A stretch of DNA of 38,466 nucleotides from RGIG3009 sp045578425 (lineage in GTDB: Bacteria > Bacillota > Clostridia > Oscillospirales > Acutalibacteraceae): the NCBI GenBank assembly GCA_045578425.1, contig JAZNKF010000032.1, forward strand, positions 1 to 38,466, given 5' to 3'. Below the pieces are notes generated by a model. It was not told the DNA's origin, searched no databases, and was given only the letters and a program-made list of their open reading frames with translations. The number at the start of each line of letters is the position of its first letter. Position 1 is the first letter of the stretch. This document shows, in pieces, positions 7,026 to 16,272 of this stretch. Made by a program: the position numbers and the translations under genes.

Positions 7026-8432
7026 ATGTCCGACATTCGTGTTGTTTCGCCGAAAGAATTGGAAAAACAACGTCCTTACATAGAAAAAGTACGCGCCTAT
7101 TATGCGGCGCGTAATGAGCTCTCGCAGCCGCTGGCTTTTGTGCGCACCTACGGTTGCCAACAAAACGTTTCGGACTCCGAACGTATGAAAGGCTTGCTTT
7201 CTCAAATGGGTTTTGGCTTTACCGAAACACCGGAAGAGGCTGACTTTATCTTGTTTAACACGTGTGCCGTGCGCGAGCACGCACAAGACAGAGTGTTTGG
7301 CAATGTGGGGGCGCTCAAAGCTCTCAAACGCCGTAAACCACATTTGTTAATTGCATTGTGCGGTTGTATGGTGCAACAAGAGCATATTGCCCAAAAGATT
7401 TATAACAGTTATCCGTTTGTGGGATTGGTTTTCGGTACACACGTGCAACATCGATTACCGGAACTGATGGCAAACGTGTTGCTTGGCTCTCGCCGTGTGG
7501 TAGAAATACCCAACTGTGACGGTGTCATTGCCGAGGGCATCCCTGCCGTACGCGACGGTGGGTTCAAAGCGTTTGTACCAATTATGTACGGTTGCAATAA
7601 TTTTTGCACTTACTGTATTGTACCGTATGTGCGCGGCCGCGAACGCAGCCGCCATCCCGACGATATTTTGGCGGAAGTGCGGCAGTTGGCGGCGCAAGGG
7701 TACAAGGAAATTACTTTGCTTGGTCAAAACGTCAATTCTTACGGCAAGGGGGAATCGCATGGCGTTACGTTCCCCGAACTGTTGCGCCGTATCAATGCAG
7801 TCGAGGGTGATTTTATCATTCGGTTTATGACCTCTCACCCCAAAGATGCCACTCGGGAATTATTTGATACCATCGCCGCATGCAAAAAGGTATCGCGCCA
7901 TTTTCATTTACCTTTCCAATCGGGGAGCAATCGTGTGCTTAAAGCCATGAATCGTGGGTATACGCGCGAACAGTATTTGGAACTGATTGATTATGCGCGA
8001 AAGGTAATACCCGGCATCACGTTTACCAGTGATGTTATCGTCGGTTTCCCCACCGAGCAGCGAGAAGACTTTGAACAAACGCTGGATTTGATAAAAACGG
8101 TGGGATTTGCCTCACTCTTTACTTTCATTTTTTCACCGCGGGAGGGGACACCGGCAGCAAAAATGCCGGACCCGATTTCCGCAAAAGAAAAAACCGCTTG
8201 GTTTACCGAAATGACGTCTTTGCAAGAAACGTTATCGGCAAAACGGTTGCAGCAACTTGTCGGTACGGAGCAACGCGCATTGCTGGAACAACAAACGGGC
8301 GATTGCGTGGAAGCGCGCTTGCCGGACAACAGCATTGTGCGGGTAAACGGCGGAGCCGACCGTATCGGTCAATATGTTACAGTGCGTATAACCGGTGCGC
8401 GCAACTATGTTCTCACCGGCGAAATAAAATAA
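7026..8432 (+). CDS. miaB: tRNA-2-methylthio-N6-dimethylallyladenosine synthase MiaB
   Basis: This radical-SAM methylthiotransferase converts i6A to ms2i6A at position 37 of tRNAs reading UNN codons. The 468 residues show the UPF0004 domain with cluster cysteines C44, C80 and C114, the radical-SAM cluster C190-x3-C194-x2-C197 followed by VPYVRGRERSR, and a C-terminal TRAM domain. The long N-terminal extension before TYGCQQN is typical of Gram-positive MiaB. It is the first gene of a plus-strand run, and the partner enzyme MiaA is encoded four genes downstream. Confidence 0.97.
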   Translation: MSDIRVVSPKELEKQRPYIEKVRAYYAARNELSQPLAFVRTYGCQQNVSDSERMKGLLSQMGFGFTETPEEADFILFNTCAVREHAQDRVFGNVGALKALKRRKPHLLIALCGCMVQQEHIAQKIYNSYPFVGLVFGTHVQHRLPELMANVLLGSRRVVEIPNCDGVIAEGIPAVRDGGFKAFVPIMYGCNNFCTYCIVPYVRGRERSRHPDDILAEVRQLAAQGYKEITLLGQNVNSYGKGESHGVTFPELLRRINAVEGDFIIRFMTSHPKDATRELFDTIAACKKVSRHFHLPFQSGSNRVLKAMNRGYTREQYLELIDYARKVIPGITFTSDVIVGFPTEQREDFEQTLDLIKTVGFASLFTFIFSPREGTPAAKMPDPISAKEKTAWFTEMTSLQETLSAKRLQQLVGTEQRALLEQQTGDCVEARLPDNSIVRVNGGADRIGQYVTVRITGARNYVLTGEIK

Positions 8433-8448
8433 GAGGAGATTTTTACAA

Positions 8449-8853
8449 ATGGAACGTATTTTAGAAATGGCAAAAGAATTAGGTCACGCAATTCAACAAG
8501 ATGAACGCTTTATCCGTTTGCAAGCAGCGCAAACCGCTGCGGATGAAGATGCCGAATTACAAGCTTTGATTGGCGAATTCAACTTGAAAAGAATGGCAAT
8601 CAACAGCGAAACTGCCAAAGAAGATAAGGATGAAGAAAAACTCAAAGAACTCAACAAAGAAATCCGTGAAGTATATGCCCGCGTTATGGCAAATCCCTCT
8701 ATGGCGGCATATAACGAAGCCAAAACAGCAATGGACAAAATCATTAACGGTATCGGCGCTATTGTGAATATGGCGGCACAAGGCATGAACCCCGACGAAT
8801 ACGACGAGCATAATTGCAGCGGCAACTGCAGCAGTTGCGGCGGTTGTCATTAA
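8449..8853 (+). CDS. YlbF/YmcA-family protein with four-cysteine tail (RicA-like)
   Basis: The 134 residues are mostly charged alpha-helix, characteristic of the YlbF/YmcA (DUF964) family, with the conserved core NPSMAAYNEAK. In Bacillus subtilis, YmcA, YlbF and YaaT form the Ric complex, which carries [4Fe-4S] clusters and directs RNase Y. Placement between miaB and mutS matches ymcA, since Bacillus has miaB-ymcA-cotE-mutS-mutL. The last residues carry C123, C127, C130 and C133 in CSGNCSSCGGCH, a plausible cluster ligand set. AGAGGAG precedes the ATG. Family membership is fairly sure; YmcA versus YlbF rests on synteny. Confidence 0.85.
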   Translation: MERILEMAKELGHAIQQDERFIRLQAAQTAADEDAELQALIGEFNLKRMAINSETAKEDKDEEKLKELNKEIREVYARVMANPSMAAYNEAKTAMDKIINGIGAIVNMAAQGMNPDEYDEHNCSGNCSSCGGCH

Positions 8854-8885
8854 TTTTCAAAGACGTTTAAAAAGGAGGTGACGGC

Positions 8886-11495
8886 ATGGCTTCACTCACA
8901 CCCATGATGCAACAATATCTGGATATTAAAAGCCAGCACCCGCAATGTATTTTGTTTTTCCGCTTGGGCGATTTTTATGAAATGTTTTTTGAAGATGCCA
9001 AAATTGCTTCACAGGAATTGGAACTCGTTTTAACCGGCAAGGATTGCGGGCTCGAAGAACGCGCTCCCATGTGCGGCGTGCCGTTCCACAGTTGTGAAAG
9101 CTATATTGCACGATTAGTCAATCGTGGGTATAAAGTGGCCATTTGCGAACAAACCGAAGACCCTGCTTTGGCAAAAGGTTTGGTCAAACGGGATGTTGTG
9201 CGCATTATCACGCCGGGTACTGTCATTGAGGGCAGCATGCTGGATGAAGCGCGCAACAACTTTTTGTGTGTCGCCTATGCGGATGAAGTATTATCGCAAA
9301 TCGGTGTTTGCTTTGTCGATATTTCTACCGGTGCTTTGCATGTATCGCAACTTTGCGGTGAGGATGTTTTGCCGCGTTTTCAAAACGAACTGGGACGATT
9401 TTCCCCGCGTGAAATTTTGCTCAACGACACCTTAATGGCACATAGCGAAACGGTCACTTTCATGACCGACCGTTTGGGAGTTCCGCCCGAACAAGCCGAG
9501 TTAGTGTGCTTTGATTATCCTGCCGCCGTAGAAGCTATTCTAGAGCATTTTCATAAAGCATCCTTGGAAGAACTGCAGTTGCAAGATTCAGCACTTGCCG
9601 TACGGGCGCTTGGCTGCTCTTTGCATTATCTGTATATGACACAAATGACAGGTGTGGAACGCATGACACAGTTGGATGTCTATTCCGACGAACAGTACAT
9701 GCGGTTGGATTTGACTGCCCGTCGTAATTTGGAATTGCTCGAAACCATGCGTAACAAAGAAAAACGCGGTTCCTTGTTAGGCGTGCTGGATAAAACGCGC
9801 ACCGCCATGGGCAAACGCCTCATTCGCAATTGGATTGAACAACCCCTGTTGCATCCGGCACACATTACCCGCCGTCAAAACGCAGTAAGCGAACTGGTGC
9901 ACGATGCGATGTTACGGGAAGAATTGCAAGAATTACTCACGCATATCCACGACGTAGAACGCATTATGACGCGTGTGGTGTATGGTAGCGCCAATGCCAG
10001 GGAAGTGCGTGCGCTCGGTCAAACGCTGCAAAACATGGCACCGCTCAAAGAACGCCTTGTTGGTATAAACGGAGCGTTGCTTAGCGAAATCCGCGAAAAC
10101 ATCGACCCGCTTTCGGATTTAGTGGATTGGATTGAACGTGCCATTGACGATGAACCGCCGTTGACCGTGCGCGAAGGTGGCATGATACGCAGCGGTTATC
10201 ATGCCGAGTTGGATGAACTGCGTTTGATTATGGAAGACAGCAAAGGCATCTTGGCACGCATTGAAACCGCCGAAAAAGAAAAAACAGGTATTAAAACGCT
10301 GAAAATCGGATATAACCGCGTTTTTGGCTACTATATTGAAATTTCCCGTAGTTATGCCGACCAAGTGCCTGAACATTACATACGCAAACAAACGTTGGCA
10401 AATGCCGAACGGTATATTACGCAAGATTTAAAAGATTTGGAAACGCGCGTGCTGGGTGCCAAAGACCGTGCCGCCGCTTTGGAATATGCTTTGTTCCAAG
10501 AAGTGCGCACAGCCGCCGCCGAACGGCTGGACCGCATCCAAAAAACGGCAGATGCCGTGGCACGTTTGGACGTGTTGTGTTCTTTTGCCCAAGTAGCAGT
10601 GGCACGTAACTATGTGTGTCCGGTTATTGATATGAACGGCGTTATCAACATTAAAAACGGTCGTCATCCGGTGGTGGAAGCGTTACAACGCGCACCGTTT
10701 GTTCCCAACGATGTTTTGCTCGATAATCATGACAACCGCGTAGCTATGATTACCGGTCCCAACATGGCAGGCAAATCCACCTTTATGCGCCAAACGGCAA
10801 TCATTGTGTTGATGGCACAAATCGGCAGTTTTGTACCTGCCGACAGCGCTACCATTGGCATTGTAGACAGCATTTTCACCCGCGTGGGTGCATCGGACGA
10901 TTTGGCATCGGGACAATCCACGTTTATGGTGGAAATGAGTGAAGTGGCAGCTATTTTAAAAAATGCCACCGCTAACAGCTTGATTATCTTTGACGAAATC
11001 GGTCGAGGTACCTCTACCTTTGACGGTATGAGCATTGCGCGCGCCGTGTTGGAACACGTGGCAAATCCCCGCTATATTGGTGCCAAAACCATGTTTGCCA
11101 CACACTATCACGAATTAACCGTGATGGAAAACGAACAAGAAGGCGTGAAAAACTATAATGTTGCCGTTAAAAAGCATGGCGATGACATCACCTTCTTGCG
11201 TCGCATCGTGCGTGGTCCTGCGGACGAAAGCTACGGTATTGAAGTGGCAAAGTTAGCCGGTGTGCCGGACGACGTGGTGATTCGCGCTAAGGAAATTTTA
11301 AAAGAATTGGACACCGGTGTTCCCTTTGTCAAAGGGGAACGGTTACCCGAAACCGAAGAAGGGCAACTCTTGCTTTTACCGCAAGAAAACAATGACTTGT
11401 TGCAGCGTTTAAAAGATTTGGATGTTAACGTGCTGACACCGATTGAAGCGATGCAAGTGTTGTATGAACTAAACAGTGAAGCTCAAAAATATTGA
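8886..11495 (+). CDS. mutS: DNA mismatch repair protein MutS
   Basis: MutS recognises mismatches and small loops and recruits MutL. The 869-residue length is typical. The mismatch-binding F-x-E motif is F30-Y31-E32, in GDFYEMF. The ATPase domain has Walker A GPNMAGKST (residues 624-632) and DEIGRGTS starting at D703. A near-perfect ribosome binding site AAAGGAGGTG lies just upstream. MutL follows 22 bases later, giving the standard mutSL pair. Confidence 0.98.
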   Translation: MASLTPMMQQYLDIKSQHPQCILFFRLGDFYEMFFEDAKIASQELELVLTGKDCGLEERAPMCGVPFHSCESYIARLVNRGYKVAICEQTEDPALAKGLVKRDVVRIITPGTVIEGSMLDEARNNFLCVAYADEVLSQIGVCFVDISTGALHVSQLCGEDVLPRFQNELGRFSPREILLNDTLMAHSETVTFMTDRLGVPPEQAELVCFDYPAAVEAILEHFHKASLEELQLQDSALAVRALGCSLHYLYMTQMTGVERMTQLDVYSDEQYMRLDLTARRNLELLETMRNKEKRGSLLGVLDKTRTAMGKRLIRNWIEQPLLHPAHITRRQNAVSELVHDAMLREELQELLTHIHDVERIMTRVVYGSANAREVRALGQTLQNMAPLKERLVGINGALLSEIRENIDPLSDLVDWIERAIDDEPPLTVREGGMIRSGYHAELDELRLIMEDSKGILARIETAEKEKTGIKTLKIGYNRVFGYYIEISRSYADQVPEHYIRKQTLANAERYITQDLKDLETRVLGAKDRAAALEYALFQEVRTAAAERLDRIQKTADAVARLDVLCSFAQVAVARNYVCPVIDMNGVINIKNGRHPVVEALQRAPFVPNDVLLDNHDNRVAMITGPNMAGKSTFMRQTAIIVLMAQIGSFVPADSATIGIVDSIFTRVGASDDLASGQSTFMVEMSEVAAILKNATANSLIIFDEIGRGTSTFDGMSIARAVLEHVANPRYIGAKTMFATHYHELTVMENEQEGVKNYNVAVKKHGDDITFLRRIVRGPADESYGIEVAKLAGVPDDVVIRAKEILKELDTGVPFVKGERLPETEEGQLLLLPQENNDLLQRLKDLDVNVLTPIEAMQVLYELNSEAQKY

Positions 11496-11517
11496 AGAAT
11501 AAAGGAGGTGTGACTTT

Positions 11518-13389
11518 ATGGCACGGATACAAGTGTTGGACAAACATACCGCAGAATTGATTGCTGCCGGTGAAGTGGTGGAACGTCCCGCATCGGTTGT
11601 GAAAGAACTGGTGGAAAACGCCATCGATGCCGGTGCCGATACCATCACGGTAGAAATTCAAAACGGCGGCGTTTCGTATATCGGTATCACCGATAACGGT
11701 TGCGGTTTTTCCCGTGAGGATGTACCTACTGCCTTTTTACGTCACGCCACCAGCAAAATCAAAACCGAACAAGACTTAAATTCCATTCAAACATTGGGTT
11801 TTCGCGGCGAGGCTTTGGCATCTATTGCAGCCGTTTCACGCGTGGAACTGATTACCCGCACCGAAGAGGAACTGGCAGGCACACGCTATGTGTTGGAAGG
11901 CGGGGAAGAAATCTCGCTTTCCGATGCGGGATGTCCTCGCGGCACGACTATTTGTATACGAGATCTGTTTTATAACGTTCCGGCTCGTATGAAGTTCTTA
12001 AAAAAAGATGTCGGCGAAGCCAATGCCGTTGCCGGTGTGGTAGACCGCTTGGCTTTGTCGCATCCCGAAATCTCGTTCCGTTTCATTCGTGAAGGACGGG
12101 AAGAATTACTCACCCCCGGTGACGGGAAATTAGATTCCTGTATTCACGCGGTTTTGGGACGTGAATTTGCCAAAGCGTTGTTGGAGGTAGACTACACGTT
12201 AGATGGTGTGCGGGTGCACGGATACAGTTGCAAACCCGAAAACAGCCGTGCTAATCGCACCATGCAACACTTCTTTATTAACGGACGGTATGTCAAGACG
12301 CGCACGGCTATGGCAGCATTGGAACAAGCCTATAAAGGCGCTGTCATGGCAGGCAAATTCCCTGCGTGCGTGTTGTGCATTGATGTTCCGCCGCAAACGG
12401 TGGATGTCAATGTTCATCCCGCCAAAATCGAAGTGCGTTTTGTGAATGAAAAACCTATTTTTGATGCGGTGTATTACGGTGTGCAAACAGCGCTGCTGGG
12501 CAACACGGAAAAGCGTCAAGCAAGCTTGCCGACCACCCCTGTACGTCCCCCGCAATCGCAACCGACAGTTACACCGTCTACACCTGTTCGTTCCACTGCA
12601 CATCATTTTGCAAAGCAAGCGGCTCAACAAAGGGAAGAACCTATCGAACAACGTCCCGCCATGCCGCGGCGCCCGTTGCCGACAAGCGGGAAAGTGCTCC
12701 GCGATACCACTCCGCTTACATTTTTTGAGTCTGCTCCGACAAAAAAGGAACCGGAACAACCACCCGTAAAACAAGAAACAGTAATAATGGAAGAAGTAGC
12801 GCTGCTACCCGAAATTGAGCAAGAACCCGTGCAGGTTATCGGTGAAGTGTTGCAAACATACATTGTGGCGCAATGGAAAGAATCTGTCTATTTTATTGAC
12901 AAACATGCCGCACACGAACGGTTGTTGTATAACGAACTCAAAAACACCGCACACACAGATTCGCAAATGTTGCTCGCACCGCTTACGGTTTCTCTCAGCC
13001 GTGAAGAGTTCGGCGCGTTGACCGAAGTACAGGAATCTTTGGAACAAGCGGGCTTTGAGGTGGAAGAATTCGGTGGGAATACGTTGCTTGTACGCGCTGT
13101 TCCTATGGTGTTAGCCGACGGCGGCATTGCCGAAAGTCTGCGCGAAATTGCGGGCGGTTTGCTGTCGGGCAAACGAGAAATTACCACTGACCGCTTGGAT
13201 TGGATTTATCATTCGGTGGCATGTCGTGCCGCTGTAAAAGCCGGTAATCAAAGTACACCAAAGGAGCGACAATCTTTGGCAGAGCGGATATTACTTCATG
13301 ATGATATTCGCACTTGTCCCCACGGTAGACCGGTGTGCTTTGAATTGACCAAAAAAGAAATCGAAAAACAGTTTGGACGAATTGTATGA
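11518..13389 (+). CDS. mutL: DNA mismatch repair protein MutL, endonuclease type
   Basis: MutL couples MutS mismatch recognition to strand incision. The 623 residues have GHKL ATPase motifs ENAIDAG (33-39), DNGCG (59-63) and GFRGEAL (94-100), then a Pro/Gln-rich linker of about 120 residues and a C-terminal dimerisation and nuclease domain. Metal-site motifs are DKHAAHERLLYNE (from 461), ACRAAV and CPHGRP (from 600), as in MutL proteins of organisms lacking MutH. In the usual DQHAxxExxxxE motif the final Glu position is Asn here, with Glu one residue later. An AAAGGAGGTG site precedes the ATG, and the stop overlaps the miaA start by 4 bases. Confidence 0.97.
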   Translation: MARIQVLDKHTAELIAAGEVVERPASVVKELVENAIDAGADTITVEIQNGGVSYIGITDNGCGFSREDVPTAFLRHATSKIKTEQDLNSIQTLGFRGEALASIAAVSRVELITRTEEELAGTRYVLEGGEEISLSDAGCPRGTTICIRDLFYNVPARMKFLKKDVGEANAVAGVVDRLALSHPEISFRFIREGREELLTPGDGKLDSCIHAVLGREFAKALLEVDYTLDGVRVHGYSCKPENSRANRTMQHFFINGRYVKTRTAMAALEQAYKGAVMAGKFPACVLCIDVPPQTVDVNVHPAKIEVRFVNEKPIFDAVYYGVQTALLGNTEKRQASLPTTPVRPPQSQPTVTPSTPVRSTAHHFAKQAAQQREEPIEQRPAMPRRPLPTSGKVLRDTTPLTFFESAPTKKEPEQPPVKQETVIMEEVALLPEIEQEPVQVIGEVLQTYIVAQWKESVYFIDKHAAHERLLYNELKNTAHTDSQMLLAPLTVSLSREEFGALTEVQESLEQAGFEVEEFGGNTLLVRAVPMVLADGGIAESLREIAGGLLSGKREITTDRLDWIYHSVACRAAVKAGNQSTPKERQSLAERILLHDDIRTCPHGRPVCFELTKKEIEKQFGRIV

Positions 13390-14324
13390 AACAACAAACC
13401 ATACCGCTGATTGTTATTGCGGGTCCTACTGCTTCCGGCAAAACAACGTTGGCAGTAGAACTTTGCCGTCATCTTGACGGGGAAGTCGTTTCTGCCGATT
13501 CTATGCAGGTGTACGAAACCTTGCATATTGGTACCGCTCGCCCCACTTTAGAAGAACAACAAGGGATTCCTCACCACTTGCTTGGCTTTTTACCGGTCAG
13601 TGCTTCGTACAGCGTAGCAAAATACGCAGTCGATGCACACCGTGTGATTGCCGATATTTGCCGGCGCGGTAAAATACCGGTGCTGTGCGGCGGTACGGGC
13701 TTGTATATCCAAGCAGTAACGGAAAATTTACAATATCAAGAGCAAACAGACAACCGTGAAATACGGGAACGTTTGAAAACTCGTTTGGAAACAGAAGGCT
13801 CTGCTGTGTTGTTGGAGCAGTTGGCACAAGTGGATGCACAAACCGCAGCGCGCTTGCACCCTAATGACCATGGTCGTATTATCCGTGCTTTGGAATTGTA
13901 TGAAACCACGGGGAGAACTGTCAGCGAACAAAACGCTGCCTCCCGCCGTGTGGAATCCCCGTACCGCTTGTGCGGATTTCGTTTAGAATATCGTGACCGT
14001 GCCACCCTATATGAGCGTATTAATCGCCGTGCTCAAATTATGCTGGATAACGGTTTGGAACAGGAAACCGCGTGGTTGTGGCAACAGCCCCACACGGACA
14101 CCGTGCAACAAGCCATTGGTTACAAAGAAATTGTCCCCTACTTGGAAGGGAAAATCACACGGGAACAAGCCTTGTCGGCGTTACAACAAGGTACGCGACG
14201 GTATGCCAAACGGCAACTTTCGTGGTTTCGCCATCAAGAATGGTTGGAACCGTTGTATATGGATGACGACCCTTTGACAACTGCACTCACGCGGTGCCGT
14301 GATTTTTTGAGAAAGGAGAAATAA
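13386..14324 (+). CDS. miaA: tRNA dimethylallyltransferase MiaA
   Basis: MiaA transfers a dimethylallyl group to N6 of A37 in tRNAs reading UNN codons, making the i6A substrate of MiaB encoded at 7026. The 312 residues carry the P-loop GPTASGKTT (13-21), the ADSMQVY motif (37-43) and the conserved GGTGLY stretch. The start ATGA overlaps the mutL stop, so translation is probably coupled. The mutL-miaA order is also seen in E. coli, but there is no hfq downstream here. Confidence 0.97.
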   Translation: MKQQTIPLIVIAGPTASGKTTLAVELCRHLDGEVVSADSMQVYETLHIGTARPTLEEQQGIPHHLLGFLPVSASYSVAKYAVDAHRVIADICRRGKIPVLCGGTGLYIQAVTENLQYQEQTDNREIRERLKTRLETEGSAVLLEQLAQVDAQTAARLHPNDHGRIIRALELYETTGRTVSEQNAASRRVESPYRLCGFRLEYRDRATLYERINRRAQIMLDNGLEQETAWLWQQPHTDTVQQAIGYKEIVPYLEGKITREQALSALQQGTRRYAKRQLSWFRHQEWLEPLYMDDDPLTTALTRCRDFLRKEK

Positions 14325-14329
14325 GCACG

Positions 14330-15553
14330 ATGAACAGTGTTACAAAGCGCATTTTGGTAGGTGTTGCCTCTTTGATACTGTTGTTGTATGTGGGCGTTCA
14401 AGGCTATTTGATTTTTGCCTCTACACTGGAAACGGTGACTGCCGAAAATGAAACGGCGTACGATACCTTCAAGACGACCGGTATGATTTATCGCGATGAG
14501 GCGGTCATTCAACAACAAACCAACGGATATTTGTTTTATACCGTGGAAAACGGTAACCGTATTTCCAAAAACGGACAAATTGCGGCAGTGTTTCCCACGG
14601 TGAATGATGCCTTAAAACAGCAACAATGGGAACTGCTGGATGAAGAAATTAAAGCACTGGAATTTATCAATGCGCAAGGCACCAGTAATCGTGCGAATTT
14701 ATCCGGTATTAATCAACAGATTAAAGAAACGTGGTTGTCTTTATCGCGGGCAACCGAGGCAGCAGCGTACGAAGGTATTAATGCTTTACAAGTTAAATTG
14801 CTGACGTTATTAAATAAAAAGCAACTCACTATCGGTAAAGAAGAAAATTTTAACGCGCGCATTGTGGCGTTGAAACAAGAAAAACAGGAATTAGAGGGTA
14901 CGTTCAAACGTTCTACGGCTACGGTTTCTTCACCGGTTGCGGGGTATTTTGTTGCCGATACCGATGGCTTCGAAGGTATGTTAAAAACCGACAAAGTGGA
15001 ATCACTTACCGTTTCCGATTTGGAAACGGTACTGAGCGCAGAACCGGCACCGCTTGGCGGAACATGTATCGGCAAAGTGGTCGGTGACTACGAGTGGTAT
15101 CTTACATGTATTTTACCGCTGGACCGTATCACCACGCTCAAAAAAGACATGCAAATTGAAGTAGTTATGCCCTTTGTTCAAAACGAACCGTTGCCTATGC
15201 GCGTGGTAGCGGTCAATAAATCGGCAGACGACCGTGCCGCCGTGGTGTTACAGTGTATGCACATGTCCTCGTCACTTTCCACGGTGCGACGTGAACAGAT
15301 TGAAATTCGTTTCAAACGAATCGACGGTTTGCGCGTGCCGGATGAAGCTATTCAGTTTAACGAACAGGACGAAGCGGGCGTTTTCATACAAGCGGGTAAC
15401 AGCATTCGTTTTCGTAAAATCCAGGTCATTTATCACAATGAGGAAAAAGGATATTCCGTTTGCGAAAAGAAAGAGGATAAGAGCTATTTGCGCTTATACG
15501 ACAAGATTGTAATACAAGGGGAGAATTTGTATGACGGAAAACTGGTCCGTTGA
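14330..15553 (+). CDS. HlyD-like membrane-fusion/adaptor protein in the division cluster
   Basis: The 407-residue product has one N-terminal membrane segment (about residues 8-30). A barrel-sandwich-like half follows, with EAVIQQQTNGYLFYTVENG, then a helical hairpin region, a second half with STATVSSPVAGYF and a beta-rich C terminus. That is the architecture of HlyD/RND-type adaptors. No transporter partner is encoded nearby; instead it directly precedes yggS-sepF-ylmH-divIVA. The substrate and role are unknown. An envelope function linked to division is only an inference from context. It starts 5 bases after miaA with GAAAGGAG and overlaps yggS by 23 bases. Confidence 0.75.
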   Translation: MNSVTKRILVGVASLILLLYVGVQGYLIFASTLETVTAENETAYDTFKTTGMIYRDEAVIQQQTNGYLFYTVENGNRISKNGQIAAVFPTVNDALKQQQWELLDEEIKALEFINAQGTSNRANLSGINQQIKETWLSLSRATEAAAYEGINALQVKLLTLLNKKQLTIGKEENFNARIVALKQEKQELEGTFKRSTATVSSPVAGYFVADTDGFEGMLKTDKVESLTVSDLETVLSAEPAPLGGTCIGKVVGDYEWYLTCILPLDRITTLKKDMQIEVVMPFVQNEPLPMRVVAVNKSADDRAAVVLQCMHMSSSLSTVRREQIEIRFKRIDGLRVPDEAIQFNEQDEAGVFIQAGNSIRFRKIQVIYHNEEKGYSVCEKKEDKSYLRLYDKIVIQGENLYDGKLVR

Positions 15554-16256
15554 TGCCTTACAGGTACAAGAAAACCTCAAACGCATTGAAGAACGTTTGG
15601 CAGAGGCTTGTGTCAAAGCAGGCAGAAACAGAGAAGATGTCACCTTAATGGCAGTGACCAAAACCGTTTCTCCCGAACGTATCAATGCCGCCTTGTCGGC
15701 AGGTGTCACTTGCATTGGTGAAAACCGTGTGCAAGAGTTTTTAGAAAAAAAAGACAAATTGTTGTTAAGCGGTGTGGAGAAACATCTTATCGGTCATTTG
15801 CAAACCAATAAAGTGCGTCGCATTGTCGGCGAAGTGGATATGATACAATCCATCGACAGTGTTCACCTTGCCGAAGCCGTTTCCAAAGCCGCACAAAACA
15901 CCGAAAAAGGTGTTGTCGATGTGTTGGTAGAAGTCAATATCGGCGGCGAGGAAAGCAAATCCGGCGTTTCTCCCGAATATTTGGAAGAATTTTTGTGGAA
16001 AATCTCAGCATTTTCAGGGATTCGGATATGTGGACTCATGACAATCCCACCGATTTTCACCGAAGAAGCAAAAAAAAGAGCAATTTTTTCACAAATGCGC
16101 AAACTGTTTATTGACATTCGGGGCAAATTTGTAGATAATGTAAGTATGGATATTCTGTCCATGGGTATGTCATCGGATTATGTGGAAGCTGTTTTGGAAG
16201 GCTCCACAATGGTAAGAATCGGTTCGTCCCTTTTTGGGAAAAGAGATTATCAATAA
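15531..16256 (+). CDS. yggS: YggS/PLPBP-family pyridoxal phosphate homeostasis protein
   Basis: YggS proteins bind pyridoxal 5'-phosphate on a single TIM-barrel domain and affect vitamin B6 and amino-acid homeostasis without known enzymatic activity. The 241 residues show the PLP-lysine motif AVTKTV (K44), GENRVQE, HLIGHLQTNK and the C-terminal SMGMSSDY and VRIGSSLFG phosphate-binding motifs. The start overlaps the HlyD-like gene and is preceded by AAGGGGAG. In Bacillus the orthologue ylmE precedes sepF (ylmF), as here. Confidence 0.95.
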   Translation: MTENWSVDALQVQENLKRIEERLAEACVKAGRNREDVTLMAVTKTVSPERINAALSAGVTCIGENRVQEFLEKKDKLLLSGVEKHLIGHLQTNKVRRIVGEVDMIQSIDSVHLAEAVSKAAQNTEKGVVDVLVEVNIGGEESKSGVSPEYLEEFLWKISAFSGIRICGLMTIPPIFTEEAKKRAIFSQMRKLFIDIRGKFVDNVSMDILSMGMSSDYVEAVLEGSTMVRIGSSLFGKRDYQ

Positions 16257-16272
16257 GCAGGAGGAAAAGAAA

